Source: Vespa crabro (taxonomy: Eukaryota; Arthropoda; Insecta; Hymenoptera; Vespidae). From it: a stretch of 64,000 nt of DNA. The position numbers and the translations under genes are program-made. The stretch lies in contig NC_060955.1 in the NCBI RefSeq assembly GCF_910589235.1, forward strand, positions 1,664,501 to 1,728,500, in the 5' to 3' direction. How positions within the stretch are numbered: the first letter of the stretch is position 1; each line of letters opens with the position of its first letter. Shown piece after piece: positions 63,621 to 64,000 of the stretch. Below the pieces are notes generated by a model. It was not told where the DNA came from, ran no database searches, and was given only the letters and a program-made list of their open reading frames with translations.

Positions 63621-64000
63621 TGACAGTGAAGAGAATTTTCTTTGGGTTTCAATTTTAAATCGATAGTATATTTATTAATCGATAGTATATAGTAGTACAT
63701 GTATATGAACGTTGTTAAGAATATCCTATTGTTTAAATATTAATTAATTATAATTTATGTGTATTGTATAGTGTATATTGTTTAAATGTTAAGAGAATCT
63801 TTTTTATTAATTATTTCTTCCCGTGTTTGCGATCCCACGACGTGGAGCTAGCTGAAAGAAAATAAGGAAAGAAAAAAGTATATGTACGTATGTATATTAA
63901 TTATACGAACGATAAAATTTTGAATTTAATTTAATTAAACTTAAGAAAAATAAAAGATTAATTAAAAAAAAAAAAATGAAGTATATTGAACACTGTTTCT
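63621..64000. other. AT-rich end of window
   Basis: AT-rich sequence with a tandem ATCGATAGTATAT pair near 63660-63690. A short GATCCCACGACGTGGAG near 63831 resembles the start of the CpG-rich unit and may mark a further diverged copy. No gene is seen. Confidence 0.5.

Overview
This window is nuclear DNA of an insect, most likely a hymenopteran; vespid-like is only a guess. The evidence is AT-rich sequence, intron-split genes with GT-AG splice sites, proteins of insect type and a very high microsatellite load. I see no bacterial-style operons and no convincing transposase or reverse transcriptase.

Layout: (1) 1-32,152 has no exon I can support. It is packed with (GA)n/(CT)n, (TA)n, (TTA)n, poly(T) and C/T-rich tracts. 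It is probably upstream sequence and/or the first intron of the gene that follows. (2) 32,153-43,591 (+) holds 12 coding exons, missing the first, of a secreted, cysteine-rich protein that probably has a GPI-anchor signal. It matches what I remember of the insect DUF7042/7043/7044/7045 proteins. Two exons lie far upstream and ten are packed into 2.2 kb. (3) 45,196-54,190 is a compact housekeeping cluster: a single-exon O6-alkylguanine-DNA alkyltransferase (-); a protein with a USPL1-like N-terminal zinc motif but no peptidase domain (+); phosphoglucomutase-2 (+, 9 exons); and elongation factor 1-beta (-, 3 exons). (4) 55,841-58,813 (-) is the histone chaperone SPT2 (7 exons). An extra in-frame terminal exon lies inside its third intron. 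(5) 59,600-64,000 is a composite repeat block. A CpG-rich unit is duplicated about 1.49 kb apart. The second copy contains alternating ~110-bp subunits with perfect palindromes centred on CACGTG. AT-rich minisatellites and CCATGGG-box elements surround the units.

All five complete gene models keep a single open frame across every junction: 186, 450, 607, 223 and 580 aa. The partial secreted protein gives 584 aa in frame. The genes do not form one pathway; they are neighbouring housekeeping genes (DNA repair, pentose/hexose phosphate metabolism, translation, chromatin). The alkyltransferase and the USPL1-like gene share a 473-bp divergent promoter interval. The most interesting candidates are a 48-aa membrane-protein ORF with its own TATA-like box inside the longest PGM2 intron, the alternative SPT2 terminal exon, and the CACGTG-palindrome repeat block.
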